This document shows positions 19,048 through 27,910 of a stretch of 64,000 nucleotides of DNA, one piece after another. Source of the stretch: Arthrobacter sp. C2 (lineage in GTDB: Bacteria; Actinomycetota; Actinomycetes; Actinomycetales; Micrococcaceae); NCBI GenBank assembly GCA_024207135.1, contig CP042428.1, positions 868,001-932,000 on the forward strand, written 5' to 3'. The notes below the pieces were generated by a model. It ran no database searches, was not told the DNA's origin, and saw only the letters and a list, made by a program, of their open reading frames with translations. Positions within the stretch are counted from its first letter, which is position 1, and each line of letters starts with the position of its first letter. The translations under genes were made by a program, and so were the position numbers.

Positions 19048-20594
19048 GGCGTAGGCACCCCGGGATCGCGGCGCACCGGTCCGGTTCCGCGGCGCAGCCG
19101 GGCCGGCAGCGTCGCGGCAAAAAGTTGCTTGGTGCGCGGGTCCAGAAACGCCAGGTAGACCATCGCCACCCAGGAAATCCCCGTGGACAGGTGCTTGACC
19201 CAGGGGTCGAGGTCGGAGAGGAACTGCCAGATGAAGATCTGGTCCGCGGCGCCGAAGGCGATGAAGAACGCGGTGGTGAAGTAGACCCAGAGCAGCTGCC
19301 AGTCGTCCCGGATGCCGGTGATGGCGAAGAAGGGCAGCAGCCACAGGATGTACCAGGGCTGGATGATCGGCGAGAGGACCACCAGCGCGGAGAAGGCCAG
19401 GGCCATGCGCTGGACGAGGTGCGAGTGCTTGCCCTTGAAGATCAGCACCAGCACGAGTCCCACCGAGGCGAGCCGGCCGACAAGCTTGAGGACCGGCAGC
19501 AGCCAGTCGGTGGGCAGCCCGATGGTCCCCAGCGCGCCCGAGAGCACGGAGTTCAACGCGCCCACCGGGGCGAAGACGACGGTGCCGGTGCCGGTGCCCA
19601 GCATCACGGTCAGCCAGCCGAAACCGTACCCGTTGGCCCAGCCGATGATCGCCATGATGATGCCCACCAGCGACGCGGTGTACACCCAGTAGCGGATCTT
19701 GCGTCCCCAGCTTGCCCCGGACCCGGCCCAGAGCAGCCCGATGAACGGCAGCAGCACCAGGGTGATGGGCTTGACGCCGATGGACGCGGCGATCAGCACC
19801 ACCCCGAGCACGCCGCGGCGCGTGGCCGCGTAGTAGGTCCCGGCCAGTGCCAGGCCGACCATCAGCGAGTCGTTGTGCGCGGAGGCGACGAAGCTGATCA
19901 AAAACAGCGGGTTGGCCACCGAGATCCAGGTGGCCTTGGCGCCGGAGACGTTGTGCAGCGCGGCGATCTTGGGCACGTAGACCATGCACAGGATCACCCC
20001 GAGGAAGGCGACGAGGCGGAAGAGCAGCACCGAGGCGTCCGGGCTCGTGCCCACCAGCCGATTCACCCAGTACTCCACGTTCAGGTAGAGCGGGCCATAG
20101 GGGGTCTCGGATTCAGCCCAGGTGATGTCCGCGCCCAGTTGGAACCAGTTGTTCAGCGTGGAGATGCCATCGACGTAGGGATCCTGCCCGGCGGCCACCA
20201 GCCGGCCCTGGCCGATGTAGGCGAAGACGTCGCGGGAGAAGATCGGCAGCGCGGCCAGCATCGGGACGCTCCAGGCCCAGACCGCCTTCTTCACCACGGC
20301 CAGGGACCCCTCGGGCCAGCCGGCCAGTTGCTGGCCCAGCCGCAACCAGGCACGGAACAGGATCCAGCATCCCAGGGTCAGCACGACGGTGCCGGTGATG
20401 ACCCCGGAGTACTCGGTGCGGATCGCGATCAGCAGCGGGTAGCGGTTCAACGGGGAGGCACTGGCCAGCCAGCCGATGGCGTAGGAGCCCAGCAGGATCA
20501 TGACCGATCCGATGGTGCCCTGGATCAACGGGGACAGGTGCGGCCCGCGGCCCGCACGGACCTTGGCGCCGGCGGTGGATCGCACGTCGTTCAT
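19044..20594 (-). CDS. MptB-like polyprenol-phosphomannose mannosyltransferase (first copy)
   Basis: 516 aa from an ATG. It shares its layout with the downstream gene: RDVFAYIGQGRLVAAGQDPYVDG (loop Asp near residue 122), WAESETPYGPLYLNVEYW, VANPLFLISFVASAHNDSLMVG and SPIIQPWYILWLLPFFAITG. About 12-14 membrane helices. First gene of a three-gene operon (MptB-like, MptB-like, GT87-like) transcribed leftwards. Tandem duplication of this family is common in Micrococcaceae, where lipomannan is a major envelope polymer. Its promoter should lie in the 353-nt gap at 20595-20947. Confidence 0.87.
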   Translation of the reverse strand: MNDVRSTAGAKVRAGRGPHLSPLIQGTIGSVMILLGSYAIGWLASASPLNRYPLLIAIRTEYSGVITGTVVLTLGCWILFRAWLRLGQQLAGWPEGSLAVVKKAVWAWSVPMLAALPIFSRDVFAYIGQGRLVAAGQDPYVDGISTLNNWFQLGADITWAESETPYGPLYLNVEYWVNRLVGTSPDASVLLFRLVAFLGVILCMVYVPKIAALHNVSGAKATWISVANPLFLISFVASAHNDSLMVGLALAGTYYAATRRGVLGVVLIAASIGVKPITLVLLPFIGLLWAGSGASWGRKIRYWVYTASLVGIIMAIIGWANGYGFGWLTVMLGTGTGTVVFAPVGALNSVLSGALGTIGLPTDWLLPVLKLVGRLASVGLVLVLIFKGKHSHLVQRMALAFSALVVLSPIIQPWYILWLLPFFAITGIRDDWQLLWVYFTTAFFIAFGAADQIFIWQFLSDLDPWVKHLSTGISWVAMVYLAFLDPRTKQLFAATLPARLRRGTGPVRRDPGVPTP

Positions 20595-20947
20595 CTGCGC
20601 CCCGCTCCTGGTTCGTCGTATCTTGGCTGTAGGTTCCGGCCGGCGTGTCCCATGGGGTGCCGACCCGGAAATTTGCGCGCTTCCGTGGCGCGCAAGGGCG
20701 CGGCGGTCCGCGCAAAAATCAAGTCCGATCCTAGCACCGCAAGCAGGGTTTGCCCGGGAGGCAAGGCCCGGGTGCGCGCGAGCTCACACCACCATTCTCT
20801 CCCCGTGCGCCCCGGGCGGACCCCCTTGCCGGCGCATCGGCCACCCGCCGCGGCCCGGATGCTGGCGTGGCTAACAAGCCGGCGCCCGGGATGCCTGCAT
20901 AGGCTTGGAGCAGGTACATCGATCACAAGCGGAAACGAGGCCACACC
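20595..20947. other. Divergent intergenic region, no gene
   Basis: 353 nt between the mannosyltransferase operon (left) and a small membrane protein gene (right). No ORF with family resemblance, no clear hairpin or repeat. It must hold both promoters. Confidence 0.4.
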
Positions 20948-21154
20948 GTGGGCAGGCGTGCAAAGAGCGTACGGAATCCGGTGCGCAACCATTCGCTGCT
21001 GGGATGGGGCATCTTCCTCTCCCTGCTGCTGGGCATCGCCTCCCCTCAGTTGGGCATGAGCCTGGTGGCCTCGATGGCGCTGGCCGGAACGGGACTGGCG
21101 GTCTTTGTGATGCTATGGCTGCTCTCGGCAACGCGCGGCTCCTCCGGGCAGTAG
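20948..21154 (+). CDS. Small two-helix membrane protein
   Basis: 68 aa from a GTG. A basic N-terminus (MGRRAKSVRNPVRNHS) is followed by two hydrophobic segments, residues ~19-33 (GWGIFLSLLLGIASP) and ~38-60 (SLVASMALAGTGLAVFVMLWLL), with the charged end inside. No family recognised. It precedes orn by 40 nt on the same strand, so co-transcription is possible. Confidence 0.6.
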   Translation: MGRRAKSVRNPVRNHSLLGWGIFLSLLLGIASPQLGMSLVASMALAGTGLAVFVMLWLLSATRGSSGQ

Positions 21155-21194
21155 CCGGGCCCCCGCCGGGGTGTCATCGGGTAAATTGGGGTCC

Positions 21195-21812
21195 GTGCCT
21201 ATTTCAGCTGAAAAAATTGTGTGGATCGACTGCGAGATGACGGGCCTTAGCCTGGAATCGGACGCATTGATCGAAGTTGCGGTCCTGGTGACGGACGCCG
21301 AGCTCAACATCCTGGGTGACGGGGTCGACGTGGTGATCAAGCCCCCCGCGGCCGCCATGGAGCAGATGGGCGACTTCGTGCGCAACATGCACACCAGCAG
21401 CGGGCTGATCACCGAGCTGGATGCCGGCTTGGAGATGGCCGACGCGCAGAAGATCGTCATGGACTACATCCGCTCCCACGCCCCGGAGCCCAACAAGGCT
21501 TTGCTGGCCGGAAACTCCGTGGGCACCGACAAGAACTTCCTCGCCCGGGACATGCCCGAGGTCACCGACCACCTGCACTACCGGATCCTGGATGTCTCCA
21601 CCCTCAAGGAGCTGGCCCGCCGCTGGTACCCCCGCGCCTTCTTCGCCGCCCCGGCCAAGACCGGCAACCACCGCGCCCTGGGCGACATCCGCGATTCCAT
21701 CGAGGAACTGAAGTACTACCGGGCCACCGTCATGGTCCCCGCCCCGGGCCCGGATTCCGCGTCGGCAAAGGCCGCCGCGGCCCAAATCGTTGCCCAAAGG
21801 CCAGCTGATTAG
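21195..21812 (+). CDS. orn: Oligoribonuclease
   Basis: 205 aa from a GTG (VPISAEKIVWIDCEMTGL). DEDDh exonuclease that degrades 2-5-nt RNAs, including pGpG from cyclic-di-GMP breakdown, to mononucleotides. All catalytic positions are visible: D and E in WIDCEMTGL near residues 12-14, D in SVGTDKNFLARDMP near 110, and HRALGDIRDSIEEL near 158-163 (H and D). The open frame begins eight codons earlier, but MSSGKLGS does not fit the family. Last protein gene before tRNA-His. Confidence 0.92.
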   Translation: MPISAEKIVWIDCEMTGLSLESDALIEVAVLVTDAELNILGDGVDVVIKPPAAAMEQMGDFVRNMHTSSGLITELDAGLEMADAQKIVMDYIRSHAPEPNKALLAGNSVGTDKNFLARDMPEVTDHLHYRILDVSTLKELARRWYPRAFFAAPAKTGNHRALGDIRDSIEELKYYRATVMVPAPGPDSASAKAAAAQIVAQRPAD

Positions 21813-21853
21813 GCACTGTGTCGCACAACACAGGCCCTGAGGCCCTTTTCGAG

Positions 21854-21884
21854 TTGGCACTCCACCTCGATATGTGTGTAAGAT
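21854..21884 (+). promoter_or_regulatory. Possible tRNA-His promoter
   Basis: TTGGCA at 21854-21859 and TAAGAT at 21879-21884 resemble -35 and -10 boxes, separated by 19 nt (slightly long), about 66 nt before the tRNA 5' end. Confidence 0.35.
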
Positions 21885-21950
21885 AGTTCTCGTTGCCCAG
21901 CAGTTCGGAAGAGATTCCGGGCCAAGGACAACTAGCCTCAGGGCGAACTT

Positions 21951-22027
21951 GGTGGGTATAGCTCAGTCGGCAGAGCGTCTGGTTGTGGTCCAGAAGGTCG
22001 CGGGTTCAATCCCCGTTACTCACCCCA
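21951..22027 (+). tRNA. tRNA-His (GTG anticodon)
   Basis: Full cloverleaf. The acceptor stem GTGGGTA pairs with TACTCAC. An extra G at position -1 (21951) faces discriminator C73, the identity mark of tRNA-His. The anticodon loop is TTGTGGT, anticodon GTG. The T-arm is GCGGGTTCAATCCCCGT and CCA is encoded at 22025-22027. A strong terminator follows directly. Confidence 0.95.
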
Positions 22028-22030
22028 ATG

Positions 22031-22062
22031 AAGCCGCTCCGGATCAATCCGGAGCGGCTTTT
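22031..22062 (+). terminator. Rho-independent terminator of tRNA-His
   Basis: Inverted repeat AAGCCGCTCCGGAT / TCCGGAGCGGCTT with a short AATC-type loop and a T-run on the right. Begins 4 nt after the tRNA CCA end. Confidence 0.9.
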
Positions 22063-22246
22063 GCCATTCCACCGTGGTTCCGGTTTTTCCGGCGGGCGGG
22101 TCAGGCACCAGCCCACCCGGCGTCCGGCGTTGTGATTCAGCGCGGGGCAGGGCTATCGTCGTGGTTGGCCACGCACCTGGTCGCGCCCGGGGCCTCCCGC
22201 TCCCCCATCCGCACACCGTTTTACGAAAAAGCACTGAGGAGAAGTC

Positions 22247-22819
22247 TTGAGCATTCGTCCGGTCACCATCTACGGCGAACCCGTGCTGCACACGCGCGCG
22301 AAGGAAGTCACCGAGTTCAACGACGAACTTCGTGCCCTGATCACCGACATGTACGACACCATGGATGCGGCCAACGGCGTCGGGCTGGCCGCCCCGCAGA
22401 TCGGCGTGGGGTTGCGCATCTTCACCTACGAGTACGCGCACGACGACGATGCCCCCACCCGTGGCGTGGTCGTGAACCCGGTGCTGACGCTCTCGAAGAT
22501 CTCCGGTGCCGCCCCGGACCCGGAAGAGGACATCGAGGGCTGTCTGTCGGCCCCGGCCCTGAACTTCCCGCTCAAGCGCGCCGAGTTCGCCCGCATCGAA
22601 GGCTTCGACGGCGACGGCAACCCGGTGGCCTTCGACGCCACCGGCTGGTTTGCCCGCATCATGCAGCACGAGTACGACCACCTCGACGGTTACCTCTACG
22701 TCGACAAGCTGCCCGAGAAATGGGCCAGGCGCTGGAAGAAGGCCAAGAAGTCCCTCGAATGGGGGGTTCCCGGGCTGACCTGGATGCCCGGCACCGATGA
22801 GGACCCGTTCGGCCACTAG
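22247..22819 (+). CDS. def: Peptide deformylase
   Basis: 190 aa from a TTG preceded by GAGGAGAAG. Metalloenzyme that removes the formyl group from the N-terminal Met of new proteins. The three signature motifs are intact: GVGLAAPQIG (~45-54), EGCLS (~96-100, metal-binding Cys) and QHEYDHLDG (~146-154, two His metal ligands and the catalytic Glu, HExxH type). Actinobacterial type with a short basic C-terminal extension. A rare start codon is used, and no AUG fits better. Confidence 0.95.
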   Translation: MSIRPVTIYGEPVLHTRAKEVTEFNDELRALITDMYDTMDAANGVGLAAPQIGVGLRIFTYEYAHDDDAPTRGVVVNPVLTLSKISGAAPDPEEDIEGCLSAPALNFPLKRAEFARIEGFDGDGNPVAFDATGWFARIMQHEYDHLDGYLYVDKLPEKWARRWKKAKKSLEWGVPGLTWMPGTDEDPFGH

Positions 22820-22911
22820 CCCGAGCGCCGTTTCCCGCCGCCGGCATACCTCGCGGCACACGCCCCCCGTCGATGCACCCACAGGCGCTCCCCGCCAGCA
22901 AGCAGGTCACC

Positions 22912-23751
22912 ATGATTGAGCAGCTTCACCCGCGAATCGTTGCGGCGGTCCTCGAATTGTGCGCCGTTCCGGAACCCGACGTTGCCGCTTGCACGGCCAT
23001 GCTGCGCACCGAAGCCGGGGAACCGGTGCTCAGCGCACTGGCCGCCCTTGATGCGCGCTGGGGCTCGTTCCCGGCCGAGGGGCTGCGGGCGCTGCCCGGC
23101 GTCGATTCCCGGGCCTGGATCGAGGCGCTGCTGCGCTTCGCCCCGGTGGCGGCCGCACGCATGGAAGGGATGCGGATTCCCGCAGCGGTGATCGAGGCGA
23201 CCCTGGCGGATATCGGTGCGCAACTGCACTGGCACCGCCGCACGCACGGGGGCTTCGGGCTCGACACCGCGTGGTGGACCACCCTGCACCTGTCCGGTTC
23301 GCTGTTCCGGCTGGGACGCCTGCAATTCCACCTGCACCGCGACCCGGCAAACGGTCCCTGGGCGGTGGGCCTCCACATCCCCGAAGACGGAGCGCTGGAT
23401 CCCGGCTCCGTCGATGCGTCGCTGCGGCTTGCCGCCACCTTCTTTGCGGAGCACTTCCCCGCACAGCGCATCGACCATGCCTACTGCGATTCCTGGCTGC
23501 TCGATCCGCATCTTGCCGACGAACTGCCGAACTCGAACATGGCCGGATTCGCCGCCCGCTTCACGAACGTCGAGCTGCGCGAGGAGCCGGGCGACGCGCT
23601 GTACTTCACCTTCCAGGTACCCGCGGACGCGGAGATCTCAACGCTGCCGAGGGACTCGTCCCTGCAGCGGGTGGTGCTCGAACGCATCGAGAATGGCGGT
23701 TCATGGCAGGTGGGCAAGGGTCTTGCGCCCTGGCCGATGCCCGTCGGCTGA
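22912..23751 (+). CDS. Acyltransferase-domain protein (DUF5596-like)
   Basis: 279 aa from an ATG (MIEQLHPRIV), with GCAGGTC upstream; the frame opens 13 codons earlier. The first half is helical and resembles the acyltransferase N-terminal domain found with DUF5596/GNAT-like acyltransferases. In the second half the pattern LGRLQFHLHRD, GLHIPEDGALDP and HAYCDSWLLDPHLADELPNSNMAGFAARF matches the family's C-terminal domain. Function and substrate are unknown. Downstream of def by 92 nt and convergent with GAPDH across a strong hairpin. Confidence 0.75.
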   Translation: MIEQLHPRIVAAVLELCAVPEPDVAACTAMLRTEAGEPVLSALAALDARWGSFPAEGLRALPGVDSRAWIEALLRFAPVAAARMEGMRIPAAVIEATLADIGAQLHWHRRTHGGFGLDTAWWTTLHLSGSLFRLGRLQFHLHRDPANGPWAVGLHIPEDGALDPGSVDASLRLAATFFAEHFPAQRIDHAYCDSWLLDPHLADELPNSNMAGFAARFTNVELREEPGDALYFTFQVPADAEISTLPRDSSLQRVVLERIENGGSWQVGKGLAPWPMPVG

Positions 23752-23926
23752 ATCCCGCCCGCTATACGTGGGGTTCGAAGGGCAACCGGGTGGGGAATAC
23801 TCGGTGTCCCGCCCCTCGGGCCCGGGAGGCAGCCCCGCCCAACCGCTTCCAGGCTGCCGCCGTGCCCGCACCCGGGATTCCGGCGAGCAACGCCACCGAT
23901 GCCCGGGTTTCGGCGTTAAAGCCGAA

Positions 23927-23970
23927 GCGGGCCGCACCCTCCTTCGATTCTGAAGAAGGGTGCGGCCCGC
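23927..23970. terminator. Bidirectional terminator between convergent genes
   Basis: 19-bp inverted repeat (one internal mismatch), arms at 23927-23945 and 23952-23970 starting GCGGGCCGCACCC, with a 6-nt loop. It sits directly between the acyltransferase-like gene and gap. Confidence 0.8.
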
Positions 23971-23985
23971 CTTGCGGACGTGCTG

Positions 23986-25446
23986 CTAGACGCCTGCGAC
24001 CTGGACCGCGGCGATGGCGGGCACGGCGACCGGGTGGGTGCCGGCCATGGTTTCGATGACGCGCACCACCTGGCAGGAGTAGCCGAATTCGTTGTCGTAC
24101 CAGACGTAGACGACGGCGTTCTTGTCCGAGACGATGGTGGCCAGGCCGTCAACGATGCCCGCACGGCGCGATCCGACGAAGTCGGTGGAGACCACCTCGG
24201 GCGAATCGATGTAGTCGATCTGCTTGTGCAGTTCGGCACCCAGCGAGGTCTCGCGCAGGTAGCTGTTCAGCTCTTCCTTGGTGGTCCCGTTTTCCAGGTT
24301 CAGGTTCAGGATCGCCATGGAAACGTCCGGGGTGGGGACGCGGATGGCGTTGCCGGTCAGCTTGCCCTCGAGTTCCGGAAGGGCCTTGGCCACGGCCTTG
24401 GCGGCACCGGTCTCGGTGATGACCATGTTCAGCACCGCCGAGCGTCCACGGCGCTCGCCCTTGTGGAAGTTGTCGATCAGGTTCTGGTCGTTGGTGAACG
24501 AGTGAACCGTCTCGACGTGTCCGTGCACGACGCCGTAGCGGTCGTTCAGCGCCTTGAGCACCGGGGTGATGGCGTTGGTGGTGCAGGATGCGGCGGTGAC
24601 GATCTTGTCATCGGCGGTGATATCGGTGTGGTTGATGCCGTGGACGATGTTCTTCAGGTTGCCCTTGCCCGGTGCTGTGAGCAGCACGCGGGAGACGCCC
24701 TTGGCGGCCAGGTGCTGGGACAGGCCGGCCTCGTCGCGCCAGCGGCCGGTGTTGTCAACGACGATGGCGTTGTCGATGCCGTAGGAGGTGTAGTCGACGG
24801 TGGCCGGGTCGTTCGAGTAGATGACCTGGATCAGCGTGCCGTTGGCGAGGATGGTGTTGTTTTCCTCGTCCACGGTGATCGATCCGTCGAACGGCCCGTG
24901 GACCGAGTCACGGCGCAGCAGCGAGGCGCGCTTGACCAGGTCGTCGTCCGAGCCCTTGCGCACGACGATGGCGCGCAGGCGCAGTCCGTAGCCTCCGCGT
25001 TCGATGAGGATGCGGGCCAGCAGCCGGCCGATGCGGCCAAAGCCGTAGAGGACCACGTCGGTCGGCTCGGCGTCCGTGGCGCCGGCCTTGCCGACCTTTT
25101 CGCCCAGTTCCTCGATGAGGAAGGCGTTCAGGTCAGTGGAACCGGATTCGACGAACTTCTTGTTCAGGCGGCCCAGGTCGACCGCGACGGCGCCGACGTT
25201 CAGGGCGTCAATGGCCTGCAGCAGCGGCATGGTCTGCTCGATGGAGAGCTCTTCGCCCTCGACACGGCGAACCACGCGGTGTGCCTTCAGGATGTTGATG
25301 ACCGACTGGTTGATCAGCTTGCGGCCATAAATGGAGGTCACCACGTTGTTGTTGCGGTACAGGCGCCCGATCAACGGGATCATGGCCTCGGCGAGCTCTT
25401 CGCGCCCGCTCCATTCCTGTAGGGCTTCGACAGACTGCTGGGTCAC
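23986..25446 (-). CDS. gap: Glyceraldehyde-3-phosphate dehydrogenase, extended form
   Basis: 486 aa. The classical GAPDH has about 335 residues; this actinobacterial form has an N-terminal helical extension of about 128 residues (LYRNNNVVTSIYGRKLINQSVINILKAHR), which is also known from other Micrococcales and Corynebacteriales paralogues. The NAD-binding YGFGRIGRL is at ~131-139. The catalytic region is SCTTNAITPVL with the active-site Cys near residue 288, and HGHVETVHSFTNDQ and RRGRSAVLNMVITETGAAKAV follow. It interconverts glyceraldehyde-3-phosphate and 1,3-bisphosphoglycerate; whether NAD or NADP is used is not visible. Alone, not in the usual gap-pgk-tpi cluster. Confidence 0.92.
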   Translation of the reverse strand: MTQQSVEALQEWSGREELAEAMIPLIGRLYRNNNVVTSIYGRKLINQSVINILKAHRVVRRVEGEELSIEQTMPLLQAIDALNVGAVAVDLGRLNKKFVESGSTDLNAFLIEELGEKVGKAGATDAEPTDVVLYGFGRIGRLLARILIERGGYGLRLRAIVVRKGSDDDLVKRASLLRRDSVHGPFDGSITVDEENNTILANGTLIQVIYSNDPATVDYTSYGIDNAIVVDNTGRWRDEAGLSQHLAAKGVSRVLLTAPGKGNLKNIVHGINHTDITADDKIVTAASCTTNAITPVLKALNDRYGVVHGHVETVHSFTNDQNLIDNFHKGERRGRSAVLNMVITETGAAKAVAKALPELEGKLTGNAIRVPTPDVSMAILNLNLENGTTKEELNSYLRETSLGAELHKQIDYIDSPEVVSTDFVGSRRAGIVDGLATIVSDKNAVVYVWYDNEFGYSCQVVRVIETMAGTHPVAVPAIAAVQVAGV

Positions 25447-25625
25447 TGAAAATCCTTCCGATTCAGCCGGCTGGCGATCCTCTAGCCGGTTGTTACCGCT
25501 AAAGCACCTTTGCAGAAGCGGTTGTTTGAGGGGGTAGCAGGATCATTCCCCCGTGGAGCGCTATGGCCCACCATCCATTCTAGTATGCGTGCGCGGCGAT
25601 CTTCGGCACGGGCCGGTGAGGTCTC

Positions 25626-26639
25626 TCACACCCGTCGTGGCGCCGGGCCCGCGCCGCTGCTGGGCGGGAACCTCTCCCCGGTGCCGGGCAGGTTTCCGCT
25701 TGACGCCCACGGGTCGATGCCGTGCTCGAGCCAGGAGACGGTCTGGCGCCAGAACGTGTCGCGGTAGCTGTCGTGAAAGAGCCCGAAGTGCCCGATGCCC
25801 TCGCGCCCGTAGTCCCGCGGTTCCAGGTGGTGCGTGCTGGCCGGTGCCCGCGGGGTGGCGGCCAGGGCGCGGGCCATGGCCGAGGCGGTGGCATAGGGGT
25901 CGTCGGTGGGTGCCACCGCGAGGATCGGTGTGCGCAGCGCCCGCTGGGCTTCGCGCATCCGTTCGCGTTGGCCGGCCGGTGCGTTGCCGGTGAAGTCCTT
26001 GCGGCTGCGCGCCCAGTCCAGGGCGATTCCCCGGGGCAGGTCCTCGAGCCAGCCGCGCCGCTTGCCCGGGAAGAATCCGTGCACCAGCGTGGACAGCGGC
26101 ATGGACAGGTGCCATCGGGCGAGGAATCGTGAGCGGTGCCCCGTGGCGTAGTCGCGCCAATGGGCGTGTTGTGCCCCGACGGTCAGGATACGGGTGAGGT
26201 GCCGGGATTCCGGTGCCAGGCCCACGCCGAATCCACCAAAGCTGTGGCCGACAAAGAACAGCGGGAGGCCTTCGTGGCCGGTCCGTGCCCAGCGCAGTGC
26301 GGCGTCGATGTCCCGGGCTCCCCAGTCGTGCCAGCGGGCCCGGAATCCGCGCAGGGTGGCGGGCGCGGAGGCGCCAATGCCGCGGTAGTCGAAGGTCACC
26401 GCGATGAATCCGTTCGCGGCAAGGAAAGCAGCGTAGCGGCGGTAGTAGCGGGCGAGCACGCCGGTTGCCGCAGCAATGACGACGACGCCCTGGGGTACGC
26501 CGCCGGCGGGAGCGACCTGGGGCACCGTTGCTTCGAACACGTGCCCGTGCAGGACCTGGCCGTCATCGCAGGTGATCTCGATTGGCGCGAGACCAGCCGT
26601 GTTCCGGTGCGCCCGCGCGGGATCTAGCGCGGGGTCCAT
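25626..26639 (-). CDS. Alpha/beta hydrolase
   Basis: 337 aa. Serine hydrolase with the nucleophile elbow GHSFGG (Ser near residue 139), the VTFDYRGIGAS strand and a late H in GHFGLFHD (~290), with an Asp in TDDPYATA (~250) as candidate third member of the triad. The layout (IAAATGVLARYYRRYAAFLAANGFIAVTFDYRGIG) matches the group often annotated as alpha/beta hydrolase with COG4757-type N-terminus. Substrate unknown. It overlaps the next upstream gene on the same strand by 16 nt, so the two are co-transcribed. Confidence 0.85.
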   Translation of the reverse strand: MDPALDPARAHRNTAGLAPIEITCDDGQVLHGHVFEATVPQVAPAGGVPQGVVVIAAATGVLARYYRRYAAFLAANGFIAVTFDYRGIGASAPATLRGFRARWHDWGARDIDAALRWARTGHEGLPLFFVGHSFGGFGVGLAPESRHLTRILTVGAQHAHWRDYATGHRSRFLARWHLSMPLSTLVHGFFPGKRRGWLEDLPRGIALDWARSRKDFTGNAPAGQRERMREAQRALRTPILAVAPTDDPYATASAMARALAATPRAPASTHHLEPRDYGREGIGHFGLFHDSYRDTFWRQTVSWLEHGIDPWASSGNLPGTGERFPPSSGAGPAPRRV

Positions 26640-26941
26640 GGTTCCCCGGGCGTGTCCTCGGAACCGTCCGCGGCTTCGTGCGGGTGCTTGGGAGGGCTGT
26701 GCGGGAAGCCAGCCAGCGGGTCGCGGTCCTGCCCCTGGGCGGACTCATGGACCTGGCGCTTTTGCTCCTCCCGGGCCTGCTGGGCGGCCGAGCCGGAGGG
26801 TTGGTAAAAGTTGTTCAAGGCATCGAAGACGCCACCGGCGCCGTTTCCTCCACCATCGGTGGGGAACGTGAACTTCGAGGCGGCCCAGAGCAATCCGAGG
26901 CACAGCACCGGTATCGCGATCAGCCAGAAAAGCCACTCCAT
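26624..26941 (-). CDS. Small single-span membrane protein
   Basis: 105 aa. One hydrophobic helix at the start (MEWLFWLIAIPVLCLGLLWAAS) that can act as a signal anchor, then a soluble tail rich in Gly, Gln, Asp and Pro (YQPSGSAAQQAREEQKRQVHESAQ) with no recognised family. Its 3' end overlaps the start of the alpha/beta hydrolase by 16 nt, which suggests coupling. Confidence 0.65.
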   Translation of the reverse strand: MEWLFWLIAIPVLCLGLLWAASKFTFPTDGGGNGAGGVFDALNNFYQPSGSAAQQAREEQKRQVHESAQGQDRDPLAGFPHSPPKHPHEAADGSEDTPGEPWTPR

Positions 26942-27006
26942 GACTTGAGTCTAATGCCGGGCCCACCTGCTGGCCGCTCGGCTCCCTGCTGCCGCCCGGT
27001 TCCGGC

Positions 27007-27219
27007 TCATGCGACTTGCAACCTACGGGGCGTCACCTGTGGTTCTTCCGAAGCGGCCAGCTGGGCGGCTTGGGCGGCATCCGAAGCCTGGGCGGCGGGG
27101 ATCCCGTGGTCCAGGGCTGCAGCCATGATGGCCTCGAGGGCCTCGATTCGTTCGTTCAGGAGAATCCGTGCGGAGGCCACGTCCTCGGCGGCGGCACGGA
27201 TCAATTCCAGCTGGTGCAC
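27007..27219 (-). CDS. Small helical protein of unknown function
   Basis: 70 aa, starts MHQLELIRAAAEDV with GGACTC just upstream. The whole chain reads as amphipathic helices (ASARILLNERIEALEAIMAAALDHGIPAAQASDAAQAAQLAAS), consistent with a small helical or coiled-coil protein. No family recognised. Codon use looks real, and the start has upstream spacing that fits a weak ribosome site, so I keep it at modest confidence. Confidence 0.45.
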   Translation of the reverse strand: MHQLELIRAAAEDVASARILLNERIEALEAIMAAALDHGIPAAQASDAAQAAQLAASEEPQVTPRRLQVA

Positions 27220-27542
27220 GGTGGAGTCCTTTCAATCGCGTCGAAATCTGCAGGCAAAATTGTAGCCAAGGCATCGACCCTGCTCAACCCGTCACCGGCT
27301 GGCTGAAGGCAAGTCTGCGTTTCTGCCTGTGCGGGAAGGTGCGCCGGCATGAGTTGCTCGATGATTGGGCGTGCCGGGCGGCCTTGATACGGCTCTTCCA
27401 CATCCGCCGGGCGAAGATTCGTGGCGGTTTCATGGCGTTCAGCCCGTGATGCGCCGGGCGTCCTCGGGAATCCCGGCGTCATGCTGGACCACGCAAGAGC
27501 CGCTGCCCCCCGTTGCTTGCAAGTGATGCGGCGGCGTTGAAT
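27220..27542. other. Intergenic region downstream of rnpB
   Basis: About 320 nt to the left of the rnpB 3' end. Several chance ORFs, none with family resemblance. No clear hairpin with a T-run was seen for rnpB termination. Confidence 0.35.
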
Positions 27543-27910
27543 GGACGGGATGACACGTACGCCGGGTTTTGTGCCGCGGTCGGTTACCCGAATCACGGTG
27601 ACGATCATCTATCTAGGAGTGCCGTTGCCGACACCCTCAAGCGGTCCACCCGACTGCATTGAGCGAACAACCCAGCAGTCTGTCTGACCTTGCTCCGGGT
27701 GGGGTTTACCAAGCCACTCCAGTCACCTGGAATGCTGGTGGTCTCTTACACCACCGTTTCACCCTTACCCGCACGAATGCGGGCGGTCTATTCTCTGTGG
27801 CACTAGCCTGCGGGTTACCCCGAGTGGGCGTTACCCACCACCCTGTTCTGCGGAGCCCGGACGTTCCTCGGGCCACTTGCGTGGCACGCGATCGTCTGGT
27901 CATCCCGTCC
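27543..27910 (-). ncRNA. rnpB: RNase P RNA component
   Basis: About 368 nt on the minus strand, no coding frame of note. The catalytic RNA that processes tRNA 5' ends. Conserved blocks read on the minus strand: GAGGAACGTCCGGGCTCC (canonical block near P4, one base off the usual AAAG form), ACAGAGAATAGACCGCC (the ACAGAA..ACCGCC core), and TAGATAGATGATCGTC near the 3' side. The terminal helix P1 is formed by GGACGGGATGAC at the 5' end and its perfect complement at 27543-27554, which fixes both ends. Class A architecture is expected for this phylum; helices beyond P1 were not folded. Confidence 0.93.

Noticed and set aside
16218-19158. Long plus-strand frames opposite the mannosyltransferase genes, rich in Gly, His and Gln
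   Set aside because: Antisense shadows of membrane-protein genes; composition and lack of any domain rule out coding.
19011-21059. 682-aa plus-strand open frame
   Set aside because: Opposes the MptB-like gene and lacks any family signal.
27201-27608. 135-aa minus-strand ORF starting MIVTVIRVTDRG
   Set aside because: Its start overlaps the 3' end of rnpB, composition is basic and unlike any family.
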